A DNA stretch of 34,896 bases. Source: Desulfonema limicola (GTDB lineage: Bacteria > Desulfobacterota > Desulfobacteria > Desulfobacterales > RPRI01). Location: NCBI GenBank assembly GCA_020723255.1, contig DYJH01000020.1, forward strand, positions 1-34,896. The letters run 5' to 3'. Made by a program: the position numbers and the translations under genes. Below are positions 1 to 7,927 of this stretch, one piece after another (the stretch's first letter is position 1; each line of letters begins with the position of its first letter). A model generated the notes under the pieces. That model was not told the DNA's origin. It searched no databases and saw nothing but the letters and a program-made list of their open reading frames with translations.

Positions 1-40
1 ATCCCATCAAGTCCCACCAAAAAACACCCCAAAATCATTT

Positions 41-105
41 TTCTCAAATAGCGTGTGTAATTTTGCACGCTATCTCAGAAATATTTGCACGCTATCTCAG
101 AAAAA
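41..105. repeat. Probable transposase-binding sites at the phage right end
   Basis: Two near-identical direct copies of 'TTTGCACGCTATCTCAGAAA' start around 62 and 84, exactly 22 bp apart. A third, inverted and imperfect copy lies at 41-55 ('ATAGCGTG' facing 'CACGCTAT' over a 10-bp gap). Mu-family ends carry arrays of roughly 22-bp MuA sites, and this array lies beyond the last late gene, so it is probably the terminal array. Mu-type ends begin 5'-TG; the only candidates here are at 54 and 56, since 1-53 contain no other TG. The true end could also lie left of the window. The opposite end is not in the window, so no pairing could be checked. Confidence 0.5.
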
Positions 106-128
106 TCTAAGTTAGAAATTTAAAATGC

Positions 129-148
129 AAAAATCCTGTCGGATTTTT
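129..148 (-). terminator. Candidate terminator after the methylase gene
   Basis: A perfect 8-bp inverted repeat with a 4-nt loop ('AAAAATCC tgtc GGATTTTT') lies 60 bases past the methylase stop. Read on the minus strand it is a short GC core followed by a T run, and it could work in both directions. Only four bases of each arm include G or C, so it is a weak terminator by composition. A related 'TCAGGATTTTTTATTT' lies at 175-190. Confidence 0.45.
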
Positions 149-207
149 ACCGCCATTATAGGGCTTATTGTTCCGTCAGGATTTTTTATTTATTGTAACA
201 AAACTGT

Positions 208-981
208 CTATTTAAAATTTTTAATTAGCAGCTCTGTTACTTTCTTTTTCTTATCTGCACCACCGGCGCTGTAAGAAGTTGTAACTTCCTCAATATAAAA
301 ACTCTTATAAAATTGCCGAATCTCAGGCGTATTATTTATAGACATAATGAACTTGCCTTTAACTCCAACCAAAATGTCCTTCAGCTTCATGAAGTCTTCA
401 CGGCTGAATATCCCCTTACCGTAATAATCTTCGCATCCCAAATAGGGCGGATCTATATAAAAGAATGTGTTTATCTTATCGAAGCGGGACAGAATTTCGG
501 AATAATCTTTATTTTCAATATATGCTCTGGAAAGACGCAAATGCACAGCGCTCAATTCTTCCTCAATTCTTAAGAGATTCAATCTCGGTTTCGCTGTCGT
601 AGCTATTGAAAACGACGGATTGTTTATCCGTGCCGCAAATCCAAGCTTTAATAAATAATAAAACCTTGCTGCCCTCTGAATATCAGTCAATGTATCCGGA
701 GCTTCCTTTTTGAGCCGCTCGAATTCGTCTCTTGAAATAAGCGCCCATTTAAAATATCTAATAAATTCTTCCAGATGATTTTTTATCACCCGATATAAAG
801 TCACCAAATCCAGATTAATATCATTAATGATCTCAACATCCGACATAGACTCGTCCTTCTTAAATAATAGCCAGGCAGCACCGGCAAATACCTCCACATA
901 ACATTTGTGTTCAGGAATCTTTAGGATGATCTTATTTGCCAATAATGATTTCCCGCCCATATAAGCCAAAAAACTATTCAT
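208..981 (-). CDS. D12-class DNA N6-adenine methyltransferase (Dam-like)
   Basis: 257 residues. An N-terminal 'YMGGKS' (7-12) and 'EVFAGAAWLLF' (30-40) form the S-adenosylmethionine-binding motif, 'NDIN' (53-56) follows it, and the catalytic motif IV 'DPPY' is at 177-180. The order matches the MethyltransfD12 (Dam/DpnM) family, which methylates adenine N6 in a short site such as GATC; the target here cannot be read from sequence. The start is supported by GGAGA six bases upstream. It is the last gene of the late direction, next to the probable phage end, where Mu carries its DNA-modification genes com and mom. No cognate endonuclease is adjacent, so it probably protects phage DNA from host restriction rather than being half of a restriction system. 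Confidence 0.9.
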   Translation of the reverse strand: MNSFLAYMGGKSLLANKIILKIPEHKCYVEVFAGAAWLLFKKDESMSDVEIINDINLDLVTLYRVIKNHLEEFIRYFKWALISRDEFERLKKEAPDTLTDIQRAARFYYLLKLGFAARINNPSFSIATTAKPRLNLLRIEEELSAVHLRLSRAYIENKDYSEILSRFDKINTFFYIDPPYLGCEDYYGKGIFSREDFMKLKDILVGVKGKFIMSINNTPEIRQFYKSFYIEEVTTSYSAGGADKKKKVTELLIKNFK

Positions 982-1127
982 TGCAGCTCTCCTTTATTTC
1001 TTTTTATGTCAGGATCTGCTATTATCCACTTGGCCGCGCGGCCATAGGAGTAGATCCTTTAATGGATTGATCCGATGTTAGCGCATCGGGTCGGCGGGGA
1101 GGCCGTAATCCTCCTCGCTTACTCCTA
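982..1127. other. Intergenic region with hairpins, no gene seen
   Basis: 146 bases between the methylase and the 81-aa ORF. It contains a 'CCGATG...CATCGG' hairpin (about 1072-1089), the palindrome 'GGCCGCGCGGCC' (1032-1043) and two related 'TACTCCTAT'-like segments on opposite strands. Minus-strand ORFs are under 10 codons. The hairpin has no T run, so I do not call it a terminator; a separate promoter for the methylase may lie here, but none is clear. Confidence 0.4.
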
Positions 1128-1373
1128 TTATATTAATATTAAAGTCGCCTGAGATGGAAAAGCCTTGCGCGATGACTCTATAATCAACCAGGATTTATCC
1201 TGGTCGTTTTTTGCCAGAACAACCGTATCGCCAGCCTTCAGCGTTATCATTGTTTTGATACTTACAGCGGATTCTCCTATCTGCACCACAGACTTTCCCT
1301 CGGCTGCACTATATGATACAACTTTTCCGTATCTGAATGTTTTTGACTTTACCCGGAATATTTTTTCAATCAT
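1128..1373 (-). CDS. Small beta-rich tail-associated protein, possibly OB-fold
   Basis: 81 residues, overlapping the upstream gene by ATGA and so translationally coupled to it. Alternating hydrophobic residues with a central 'LKAGDTVVLAKN' followed by 'SWLIIES' resemble the small OB or SH3-like barrels common in baseplate and tail-tip proteins. This is a fold guess from pattern only; I do not recognise the family. It is the last gene of the tail cluster before the methylase. The plus-strand ORF 1165-1437 is its shadow. Confidence 0.6.
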   Translation of the reverse strand: MIEKIFRVKSKTFRYGKVVSYSAAEGKSVVQIGESAVSIKTMITLKAGDTVVLAKNDQDKSWLIIESSRKAFPSQATLILI

Positions 1374-1945
1374 CGTTTTAACTCCAGATATTTCCGGATC
1401 TCTATCTCGCTCACAAGGCTATCGGGCGTTCCAATAATTGTGTGTTCAAAAATCTGGCCATAATCATCCAAACCGCGCCGCGTGCTGATCAGGCGGGCGA
1501 CATCACCTATCTCAAGCTCCGGCAAATGCGTTCCCAGGCTTATCTGCCTAATAATCGCCGCATGTGTATGGGCGTTGATCTCAGCCATTGCCCGGGCCGT
1601 TATTAAACTGCTGTTGCGGTATATGGCATGTGATATCTCGTCCAGATCCACGAATTCTTTGACCTTAAAAATTTTTGTGCTGTCGCTGGCTGCGCCGGAT
1701 ACTGTTAAATGCCAGGCATAATCATCTCTAAACAACGCTACCGGTTCTGTGGCTCCAACCTCATTGGTTAATGTTACCTCCACAGACCCGTATCCGCTTG
1801 ACTCGCCGCTTGCCTGCATGTTTGTTTGAGCCTCGGCGTCGGACTGCGTTAAATAAAGCTCAACAGATATTGTGCTTCCGGCATCTGCCAGCCTCACATA
1901 CCAGATAATATTTTGAGCTATATTCCAATTCACAATCGATAGCAT
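1370..1945 (-). CDS. Tail-tip or fibre protein of unknown family
   Basis: 191 residues, coupled upstream by TAATG overlap with the LamG gene (GAGGTGG precedes the ATG) and downstream by ATGA. The N-terminal half is Ser/Thr/Gly-rich and beta-like, as in fibre proteins. The C-terminal half has a predicted helix ('SSLITARAMAEINAHTHAAI') followed by 'LPELEIGDVARL...RGLDDYGQIFEH', which resembles the last strands of tail-hub proteins where a 'GD.V.l.....G....g.v' pattern is common. No transmembrane segment or enzyme motif is seen. The tight coupling suggests co-assembly with its neighbours. Confidence 0.65.
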   Translation of the reverse strand: MLSIVNWNIAQNIIWYVRLADAGSTISVELYLTQSDAEAQTNMQASGESSGYGSVEVTLTNEVGATEPVALFRDDYAWHLTVSGAASDSTKIFKVKEFVDLDEISHAIYRNSSLITARAMAEINAHTHAAIIRQISLGTHLPELEIGDVARLISTRRGLDDYGQIFEHTIIGTPDSLVSEIEIRKYLELKR

Positions 1946-3024
1946 TATGCCACCTCATGAATCACAGAGCTAACCCTATGCGCCGTCACCGATCTGAAAA
2001 CCGGGATAGCGCCTATTACCTGCAGGTTCGTTCCAAAATCCTTTAAAACATTCCCATCTGTTACAGACAGAAATGCTGCAAAATCGTTTATCGTGAAATT
2101 TGTTGCGGATAAAAACGCTGCAAAATCGCTATGTTTGTCTTTAGCCGCAAACAGATGCATTTTAAGTGCCTCGAGGCTTTGCCCCGTTACGTATAGACCA
2201 AGAGGCATATCAACTCTAACGAGCGTAGCGCTTATCGCATCCAGCAACGCCCGAAAGTTTCTAAGCTCAAGTCCATCATGGACCTGCAGCCAGGCTTCGA
2301 AATCCGAAAGGTTTTGTCCGTATACCTGGAGGTTTAGTGCGACATCTTTTAAATGATAATATAAACTTTCAACTTCCGATGCAGATAATGCTTTTCCGTT
2401 GAAAAGGAATAAATCGTCAAGAGAGCCTGTCAGGAAATTAGCGTTTGTTCCTGTATTACAGTTAACCCCGATTCGCACGTAATTGGTTGCCTGATAGGCA
2501 GGGGCATACGACCACGTAACGGTATTATTTAATCTGCCGTCTATATATAGGCGTAAATAGCTCCCATCCCATGTTGCTGTTAAAAAATGCCAATTCCCAT
2601 CGTTGACGGTTATGGTAGAGGCTACAAATTCATAGTCAGTATGTAATGTTTGCCCCGTGTTTCTGGCCGACACTGTGAGTGCCGTTCCGTCTGAGTTTAC
2701 ATGTAAAGATATTCCTCCTAATTTGGAACTTGCCCATGCCCTTGATTGAAATAACCAGGAAGCAGTCGCTGTAGTAGTTTTTACCCACGTACCTATTGTA
2801 AAATTGCCAGTAGGTTTAAAATCCGCATGATCAACGGCGGAATAAGCATCGTTTCCATCGAGATCGACAGCGCCGCCGAATCTGCCCGTTGTTAATGCCG
2901 GGTCTGATATAGCAGTAAGCGTATGGCCATTGCCGGATTCGTCTGTGGTGAGCGCTCCGCTTTCAAATCGGTAATATGCGGCCAATGCGGCATCATTAAA
3001 TAAAGCTTCTTCGTAAAGTGACAT
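1945..3024 (-). CDS. LamG-domain (concanavalin-like) tail fibre protein
   Basis: 359 residues. Residues about 10-225 form a LamG/concanavalin A-like jelly roll: 'AYYRFESG' at the start, then 'GNWHFLTATWDG' and 'LRLYIDGRLNN', the classic family signature. In phages such domains bind carbohydrate, so host-surface recognition is a reasonable inference. Residues about 230-340 contain degenerate tandem repeats of a 'DF.A.L.V.D...L' pattern (for example 'DFAAFLSATNFTINDFAAFL'), which may form a repetitive shaft or assembly region. The start is ATG at 3024, without a clear Shine-Dalgarno, four bases after the preceding stop. It sits among the last tail genes, where receptor-binding proteins are usually encoded. 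Confidence 0.85.
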   Translation of the reverse strand: MSLYEEALFNDAALAAYYRFESGALTTDESGNGHTLTAISDPALTTGRFGGAVDLDGNDAYSAVDHADFKPTGNFTIGTWVKTTTATASWLFQSRAWASSKLGGISLHVNSDGTALTVSARNTGQTLHTDYEFVASTITVNDGNWHFLTATWDGSYLRLYIDGRLNNTVTWSYAPAYQATNYVRIGVNCNTGTNANFLTGSLDDLFLFNGKALSASEVESLYYHLKDVALNLQVYGQNLSDFEAWLQVHDGLELRNFRALLDAISATLVRVDMPLGLYVTGQSLEALKMHLFAAKDKHSDFAAFLSATNFTINDFAAFLSVTDGNVLKDFGTNLQVIGAIPVFRSVTAHRVSSVIHEVA

Positions 3025-3027
3025 AGA

Positions 3028-3468
3028 TCAAACCTTAACTATATTAGATTCAGGATTATTGCTAACTCCTTGCTTCCATCCGCGCGTCGGCCCGCCGCCC
3101 CATTCCTGCCCCCAGGGCTTTCTGTCCCGAACGACCTTGCTGTCGCCGATCCGCCACATGACAACGACATCCGCACACGGCATTTTCCCGCAAAGCCAAA
3201 ATGCTTTAATTTCGGCTCGCCCACGCGACCCTGTTGATTGAACAGCCTCTATAAAAAAATTATATTGCTCCATACCGCTCATAACAATTTTGTGTCCGGT
3301 CGGGAGAAAAAATTCCATTTGCTCAATTGGCCTGTTAAACACTTCACTTGCCCATCCAGGGTCATTTTTCCGGATATCGGGAGTTATATACTCTTTAAAC
3401 GGCAATTTGCCTGCAAATATAACCCGGATACGCCATGCGAGATTATTTTTTTGTGTGTTAATAATCAT
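3028..3468 (-). CDS. Hypothetical tail-region protein, Trp-rich C terminus
   Basis: 146 residues, unrecognised. It is rich in aromatic residues and glycine near the C terminus ('KPWGQEWGGGPTRGWKQG'). No membrane segment or enzyme motif is visible. A family-B palindrome lies immediately 5' of the ATG, so 'GGGTGAGGGTAAATG' is the only ribosome-binding-like sequence. Position between a LamG protein and another tail gene suggests a virion role (inference). Confidence 0.6.
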   Translation of the reverse strand: MIINTQKNNLAWRIRVIFAGKLPFKEYITPDIRKNDPGWASEVFNRPIEQMEFFLPTGHKIVMSGMEQYNFFIEAVQSTGSRGRAEIKAFWLCGKMPCADVVVMWRIGDSKVVRDRKPWGQEWGGGPTRGWKQGVSNNPESNIVKV

Positions 3469-3470
3469 TT

Positions 3471-3509
3471 ACCCTCACCCAGACCCTCTCCCCAAATGGG
3501 AGAGGGAGG
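3471..3509. repeat. Family-B palindrome, upstream of a start codon
   Basis: 'CCCTCACCC...CCCTCTCCCCAAATGGGAGAGGG': inverted repeat CCTCTCCC/GGGAGAGG plus a CCCTCACCC tail. On the minus strand its tail supplies a GGTGAGGG Shine-Dalgarno-like stretch to the gene starting at 3468. Confidence 0.8.
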
Positions 3510-3510
3510 A

Positions 3511-4167
3511 TTACGAATATAAAAACCTCAACGTTAGCACGATATCGCTGTTTGTCTCAGGTGTAAATGTGCTTGCGATAACCTGCTTTATATTGAAATA
3601 CAGGTTTTTGCCAGTGCCCAATGCCGCAGTATCCAGGCTGATTCTGCTGGATGTCCCGGCAAGCGGGGTCCCTGCCCATGTCGCAGATCCGGGAGCTGCG
3701 TTCGTTGTTGTAATAGCCTTTAGCGTTGAGTTCGCAGGCGTCCCGTCTCCGAGAAACGGATCATCTACAGCAGCATGCGTATTATCATCCCATGCCTCCA
3801 GATATGGTATTCCTGCCGTTGCCCCATCAAAATAAATTGCGAAAACATAACGCTTGTCCCCTCCGCTTTGGCCTCCGGCAGTCGTTCCGGCCAGCGGAAC
3901 CTGGTCAAAAATACCCGCTGAATTATCTTTTACAAATGTTTTGGGCGCTTCCAGGCTCCCGGACTCCGGAATGATAATCGGGTATTTCGTCCCGGAGCTG
4001 CTATCGCCGTCTGTCTGCTGATCATCAAGAAAAAGAATTGCATCATTAACCAGATCGATCACAACCCAGTTTGACGATGCGCCACCGGCACCGCCTGCGG
4101 CGTTGCCTGTATTCGCGCCGTCGTTTGCTGTGTTATTGTAAAGCCAGTAGGTATTGGGAAGCGCCAT
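3511..4167 (-). CDS. Hypothetical virion protein, Gly/Ala/Thr-rich
   Basis: 218 residues with a strong ribosome binding site (AAGGAG). It is low in charge and rich in Gly, Ala, Thr, Asn and Ser, with many short beta-like segments, as in fibre and tail-spike proteins ('GTAGGQSGGDKRYVFAIYFDG'). The C terminus ends with aromatic residue 'LTLRFLYS', typical of beta-structured phage proteins. I cannot assign a family. It lies between the zinc-ribbon gene and the Trp-rich ORF in the tail-tip block. Confidence 0.65.
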   Translation of the reverse strand: MALPNTYWLYNNTANDGANTGNAAGGAGGASSNWVVIDLVNDAILFLDDQQTDGDSSSGTKYPIIIPESGSLEAPKTFVKDNSAGIFDQVPLAGTTAGGQSGGDKRYVFAIYFDGATAGIPYLEAWDDNTHAAVDDPFLGDGTPANSTLKAITTTNAAPGSATWAGTPLAGTSSRISLDTAALGTGKNLYFNIKQVIASTFTPETNSDIVLTLRFLYS

Positions 4168-4199
4168 CGCACATCTCCTTCTTTGATAGTGTCATGTTT

Positions 4200-4236
4200 A
4201 CCCTCACCCTATCCCTCTCCCCGAACGGGAGAGGGC
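4200..4236. repeat. Family-B palindrome overlapping a gene's 3' end
   Basis: 'CCCTCACCCTATCCCTCTCCCCGAACGGGAGAGGG'. The last residues of the zinc-ribbon protein (about 'LSRSGRGIG') are translated from it, so insertion probably replaced the original C terminus. Confidence 0.8.
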
Positions 4237-4542
4237 AGTAGTTTCCTCTTTTACGGTTTTGGTCGAAAATTGCTCGTAGAAACACCCCCGGCAAATCCAC
4301 ACAGACCTCGAATCATCTCCTGTTTGTGTCGCGGGGGAATTGTTGACGGGGAGAAGCTGAAGTTGCGCCCCGCATTCGGGGCAATTTAACCGTTCGGCAG
4401 CAAATGCTGTTTTGTTCCTTGCAGTAGCTTTCAGATATAACTCAACATCATCCCACGATCTGCCTGTATTGGCCAAATGCTTGTGGATGTTGAGCGCCTC
4501 ATTAATTGTTTTTAAACTCCAGGCAGCGAGTACTTTATCCAC
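4204..4542 (-). CDS. Small zinc-ribbon protein of the tail operon
   Basis: About 112 residues from a GTG at 4542. The tracked start at 4557 is also GTG but lacks a Shine-Dalgarno, while the 4542 GTG overlaps the upstream stop as TAGTG and has GGGAG eight bases before it. The N-terminal half is helical ('SLKTINEALNIHKHLANTG') and the second half has 'CPECGAQLQLL...CRGCFYEQF', two CxxC pairs spaced as in a zinc ribbon. Function is unknown. Such proteins in tail operons are often called hypothetical, and a structural or chaperone role is only a guess. The final residues come from a repeat. Confidence 0.6.
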   Translation of the reverse strand: MDKVLAAWSLKTINEALNIHKHLANTGRSWDDVELYLKATARNKTAFAAERLNCPECGAQLQLLPVNNSPATQTGDDSRSVWICRGCFYEQFSTKTVKEETTALSRSGRGIG

Positions 4543-7232
4543 TATACGCACTCCCACTCAGAATAGGTAAATCCTGCATATCCTGCCGGGCCCTCGCATT
4601 GTGGTGCAGGCAGGGCGCATGGATCACAAGAACAGCTATCCATAAACGCATTTGGCCATCCATTGTCATAGCTAATCCCAGCCGATCCTAATATCCAGCG
4701 TTTATTCCCGACAATGCATTCAACGGGGGTAATAGCGGTGGTACCCGTACAATCTTCCCCGCCCATCCCTTGACATGTTCCGCAGCAAGGCAAACACCCC
4801 CCTTTCAAAACCCACTGCCCGACAGTGTTTCGTATACTCACAGACACCTCGTTGCCGCAAGCATCTGTACAAGTGATGCTTGCCACGGCATCAAAAGCTG
4901 CCCCGCAAGTGCCGTTCACGCAAGATATGCTGTTGGTTCGCGCCTCGGTTTTGACACTCCCCGTCAAGCTATAGCCTTTGCCGCTGACCTGCCACATGAA
5001 CGGGGCCAGTCCATATAGAACGACTATAGATGCAGATCCGCCGGCGACTATTGTTTCCGATGTGCTTTCGTCATCAACCGAAAGTGCATCAAGGTTTTCG
5101 CATGTTTCACACTGTTCTTTACATGCATCAAGCGCCGCCTGTTTTAGTTCCGCATGTTTTTCCCAATATGCCGGGCTGCCTGCGGTTAATCCGTAATCAT
5201 CAACTACAATTTTGGATATGCTTCGCCCGCTTCCGCCGTCGTAATTTTGCGTAGTATTATAGATATAATATTCGGTATCGCACATTTCTTCGCATGCGCA
5301 GTCATGCTCCAGCCCTACGCCGAACCGTCCCTGTAAATTTGCCGGAGACGGGTCGCCCGATACACTATCAGGCACACACCAGTTATACAGCCCGCCGGAT
5401 TTTGACGATCCTATGTCGGACATATCAAAATCATCGTCATCTCCGCCCGGATCTTCTTCATCCCCGTCTTCCTCGTCTTTTTCGAAATCATTCGGGTAAT
5501 CGTCTGTAGTTTCTGTATTATCCTCAATGCTTATATTCTCCTCGGCCTCAAGGCCGGCTTCAAGAGTAGTATTAATATAAGCCTTTACTTTTGCCTTGCC
5601 TATTTCAATGCCGGTGAAATGATTCAGCACGGCGCCCTGCGCAACATAGTTGATAAGCAGATCGGTATCGTTATCTATCTGAGACGTCAGGTTTATAATC
5701 TTGCCGCCATAAGAATCGTAAAGATTGTCACCGTAAGGCTCACCGTTTCCGTCGGCAAGATATACAGATGACACGCTTGCCGGAAACATGGATATTTCGC
5801 ACTGGGTTAGTCCGGCAATTTCGTTAATTGCCGTGGATTTTTCGTTTGTTATGGATACCGTACCGAGCCTGGCGCGTGTCCAGTTGAGCGTTCCTTTTTT
5901 CTCTGCGCTTTTGTCGGACATGAACACATATCGCCCGGATGTAACCGGCCCGTTTTCTTCCACATAAACAAGAAGAGCGGATTCGTCACCGGCATTGATA
6001 CTGGTTGGCGCTGCTGTCAGTTCGATGGTCGGCGGACACTGACAGGGATTGTCGATATAAACGATCCCGGTATCTTCCTGCCCTTCGACATCGGCAGTCA
6101 CAGTCACATCTTCGGCCTCAATCCCGGCCGTCAGGTAATTAACGGCCGCTCCTGCGCAATAATAAGATATAACCAGCGTTTGATCGCAATAGGCGAGCTT
6201 GCCGGATAGTGTGATTTTGTTGCCGTCCAGCTCATAACCGGCTGAGGCGAGATTGGTCGCTCTGGCCGTGTCTGATGCAGCCCAGACGCCCAAAACGCTG
6301 CCCGGCTTCAAATCTACTGAGACAGTATAAAAATTGGAGGCTTTTTGCTTTTCATTCCGGATTAAAACTTCCTGCGCATTCGATTGCATGAAATCCAGGG
6401 CGGAGTTTTCGCTGTCAATCGACCAATCCACAACAATGCCGTTAACAGGCTCATCGGTTGCATCTTTTACCTGCGCGTATAATTTTGTCCGGGATTCCCC
6501 GTCAGCCGAGAGACATTCGTCTGCAATTGTCAGCGTTACGGAATAGCCGGACATGGAGCCTGTCGGCGTAATGCTTATGCGGTTACCGAATGTGGGCCAT
6601 TCAGGACTCTCGGAAATCTCTGCGATATCGGCATCGGTAATGGTTACATCGGGTGTGACAGGAGAATAATTAATTTGCCTGATGCATAAATGACCGTCTT
6701 TGTCTGTTGTGACCAGCGCACCGGCGAGATGGGCAAGTTCAGTGATAACATCAATAGGATAAGCGTTTTCGGCTTCGTATGTATAAGGGAAAACAACAAA
6801 ATCTGAAATATCACTATAATCAGGGTTCCACGTGAACCCGGCCAGGTCGCACATCTCTTCGCATATGGCATATAATGTCGTCTGTGTTTCCCAGGTCTTT
6901 GTGACTTTTGGGGCAAACGGTTCGCCAAGCATGGCTGTAAGTGATCGGCCCCACACTCCCTGCATGAGATCCGAATTTATTGTTGTAGCAAGGGCAGGGC
7001 GCTCAATAAAGAATGTTCCCTGGCTTATGTAGCTTGCGCCGGTTTTTGTGAGGATCTCGATCTCCGGAGCCTCCGAAATCTGCGAAAAGTCAAGGCTGTC
7101 ATACAATGATCGGTCGGCAATATCCAACGACATTTCCCGGCAATAGCTGTCCAGCGAACAGGTTATCGAGAATCCGGAAACCTTGTCCGATATATCTGCG
7201 CCGTTTAATTTTACTTGCCAGCCGTATGGCAT
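4542..7232 (-). CDS. Large tail hub/tip protein with Cys-rich C-terminal region
   Basis: 896 residues. Residues 1-220 ('VKLNGADISDKVSGFSI', 'TQTTLYAICEEMCDLAGF', 'CIRQINYSP') resemble the hub-like domain of phage baseplate proteins (gp27/gpD/Mu gp44-type), which closes the tail tube. Residues about 220-570 look like tandem Ig-like beta domains ('TAAPTSINAGDESALLVYV'). A very acidic linker follows near residues 580-610 ('EEDGDEEDPGGDDDD'). From about residue 630 on there are more than 25 cysteines in pairs such as 'CACEEMC' and 'CLPCCGTC', suggesting a disulfide-stabilised or metal-binding tip. Ribosome binding site GGAAGAG. It stands after the tape measure gene, the usual place of the hub. 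Family assignment beyond this is uncertain. Confidence 0.7.
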   Translation of the reverse strand: MPYGWQVKLNGADISDKVSGFSITCSLDSYCREMSLDIADRSLYDSLDFSQISEAPEIEILTKTGASYISQGTFFIERPALATTINSDLMQGVWGRSLTAMLGEPFAPKVTKTWETQTTLYAICEEMCDLAGFTWNPDYSDISDFVVFPYTYEAENAYPIDVITELAHLAGALVTTDKDGHLCIRQINYSPVTPDVTITDADIAEISESPEWPTFGNRISITPTGSMSGYSVTLTIADECLSADGESRTKLYAQVKDATDEPVNGIVVDWSIDSENSALDFMQSNAQEVLIRNEKQKASNFYTVSVDLKPGSVLGVWAASDTARATNLASAGYELDGNKITLSGKLAYCDQTLVISYYCAGAAVNYLTAGIEAEDVTVTADVEGQEDTGIVYIDNPCQCPPTIELTAAPTSINAGDESALLVYVEENGPVTSGRYVFMSDKSAEKKGTLNWTRARLGTVSITNEKSTAINEIAGLTQCEISMFPASVSSVYLADGNGEPYGDNLYDSYGGKIINLTSQIDNDTDLLINYVAQGAVLNHFTGIEIGKAKVKAYINTTLEAGLEAEENISIEDNTETTDDYPNDFEKDEEDGDEEDPGGDDDDFDMSDIGSSKSGGLYNWCVPDSVSGDPSPANLQGRFGVGLEHDCACEEMCDTEYYIYNTTQNYDGGSGRSISKIVVDDYGLTAGSPAYWEKHAELKQAALDACKEQCETCENLDALSVDDESTSETIVAGGSASIVVLYGLAPFMWQVSGKGYSLTGSVKTEARTNSISCVNGTCGAAFDAVASITCTDACGNEVSVSIRNTVGQWVLKGGCLPCCGTCQGMGGEDCTGTTAITPVECIVGNKRWILGSAGISYDNGWPNAFMDSCSCDPCALPAPQCEGPAGYAGFTYSEWECV

Positions 7233-7250
7233 TTATCTCTTCCTTTTTTA

Positions 7251-7342
7251 CAACCCCCTGGCCCCCTTTTCTAAGGGGGAATTTGAAGCGATTGATCTTT
7301 TCCGTTTGATTCCCCCTTAATAAAGGGGGTTAGGGGGTTGTC
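7251..7342. repeat. Pair of inverted family-A palindromes
   Basis: Two copies in opposite orientation: 'CCCCCTGGCCCCCTTTTCTAAGGGGG' and 'CCCCCTTAATAAAGGGGGTTAGGGGG', 30 bases apart, filling the whole gap between two tail genes. Family A has a core 'TCCCCCTTannAAAGGGGG' plus a third G5 run and 'TTGT'. Confidence 0.85.
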
Positions 7343-7344
7343 TT

Positions 7345-7794
7345 TTAAATCGCCTTTGTAATTATTATTAAATCTACCGAATAACTATAAATCACCGTGC
7401 TATGTTGCGCCCAAAACAGGTTTTTTCGATATACAAATCCGTTTGGCCTTGCAAACTGTACCTTCCAGCAGCTTGCTCCGTCCGTGAGATAATACTGCCC
7501 GTCAACAGTCTCGTGAATTGTTTTTAATGCCGCTATTGCGGTAGCTCCCAGAGCATCAGTGTCAGAAAACACAATATGCCCGTCGCTCACTATAACGCCA
7601 AAATCCTGAACAACCACGCCGCCCAGAGTCTGGATCACGCTGCCCCGGCCATGCTCGCCGGCCTGCTCATCAAAGGCAGCATCGCCTAATATGGGCAATT
7701 GCTCCAGCTCAATTAACGTAGTTGGCGCCGGATCAAGCGTTTTCGGGGTGATGCTCGCCCCTTTATCGGTTGAAAAAAATATTAAATTAGGCAT
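7345..7794 (-). CDS. Tail protein of unknown family, downstream of tape measure
   Basis: 149 residues. It starts 'MPNLIFFSTDKGASITPKT' and contains 'YYLTDGASCWKVQFARPNGFVYRKNLFWAQHSTVIYSYSVDLI', alternating strands typical of distal-tail or adaptor barrels. Weak Shine-Dalgarno (GAGAAG) before the ATG. In siphophages the genes just after the tape measure encode distal tail proteins that join tube to hub; that role is inferred from order only. Confidence 0.65.
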   Translation of the reverse strand: MPNLIFFSTDKGASITPKTLDPAPTTLIELEQLPILGDAAFDEQAGEHGRGSVIQTLGGVVVQDFGVIVSDGHIVFSDTDALGATAIAALKTIHETVDGQYYLTDGASCWKVQFARPNGFVYRKNLFWAQHSTVIYSYSVDLIIITKAI

Positions 7795-7813
7795 TTACTT
7801 CTCAAGTTTCTAT

Positions 7814-7878
7814 ATTCCGGCCTTCGCCGGAATGACGGTTTTTATTCCCCCTTATCAAAGGGGGATAAAGGGGGTTGT
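7814..7878. repeat. Family-C palindrome followed by family-A palindrome
   Basis: 'ATTCCGGCCTTCGCCGGAATGACGG' (7814-7838), a REP-like hairpin, is directly followed by a family-A copy (7844-7878). The two occupy most of the 133-bp gap between the tape measure gene and the next gene; nothing else is seen there. Confidence 0.85.
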
Positions 7879-7927
7879 TTTTTATCTCCTCGCCAACCCC
7901 ATCCTTATTATTTCTTTTTCAATTCCT

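Noticed and set aside
3238-3835. Plus-strand ORFs 3238-3522 and 3290-3835
   Set aside because: They are antisense shadows of two tail genes and run through a family-B repeat; no ribosome binding site or domain pattern.
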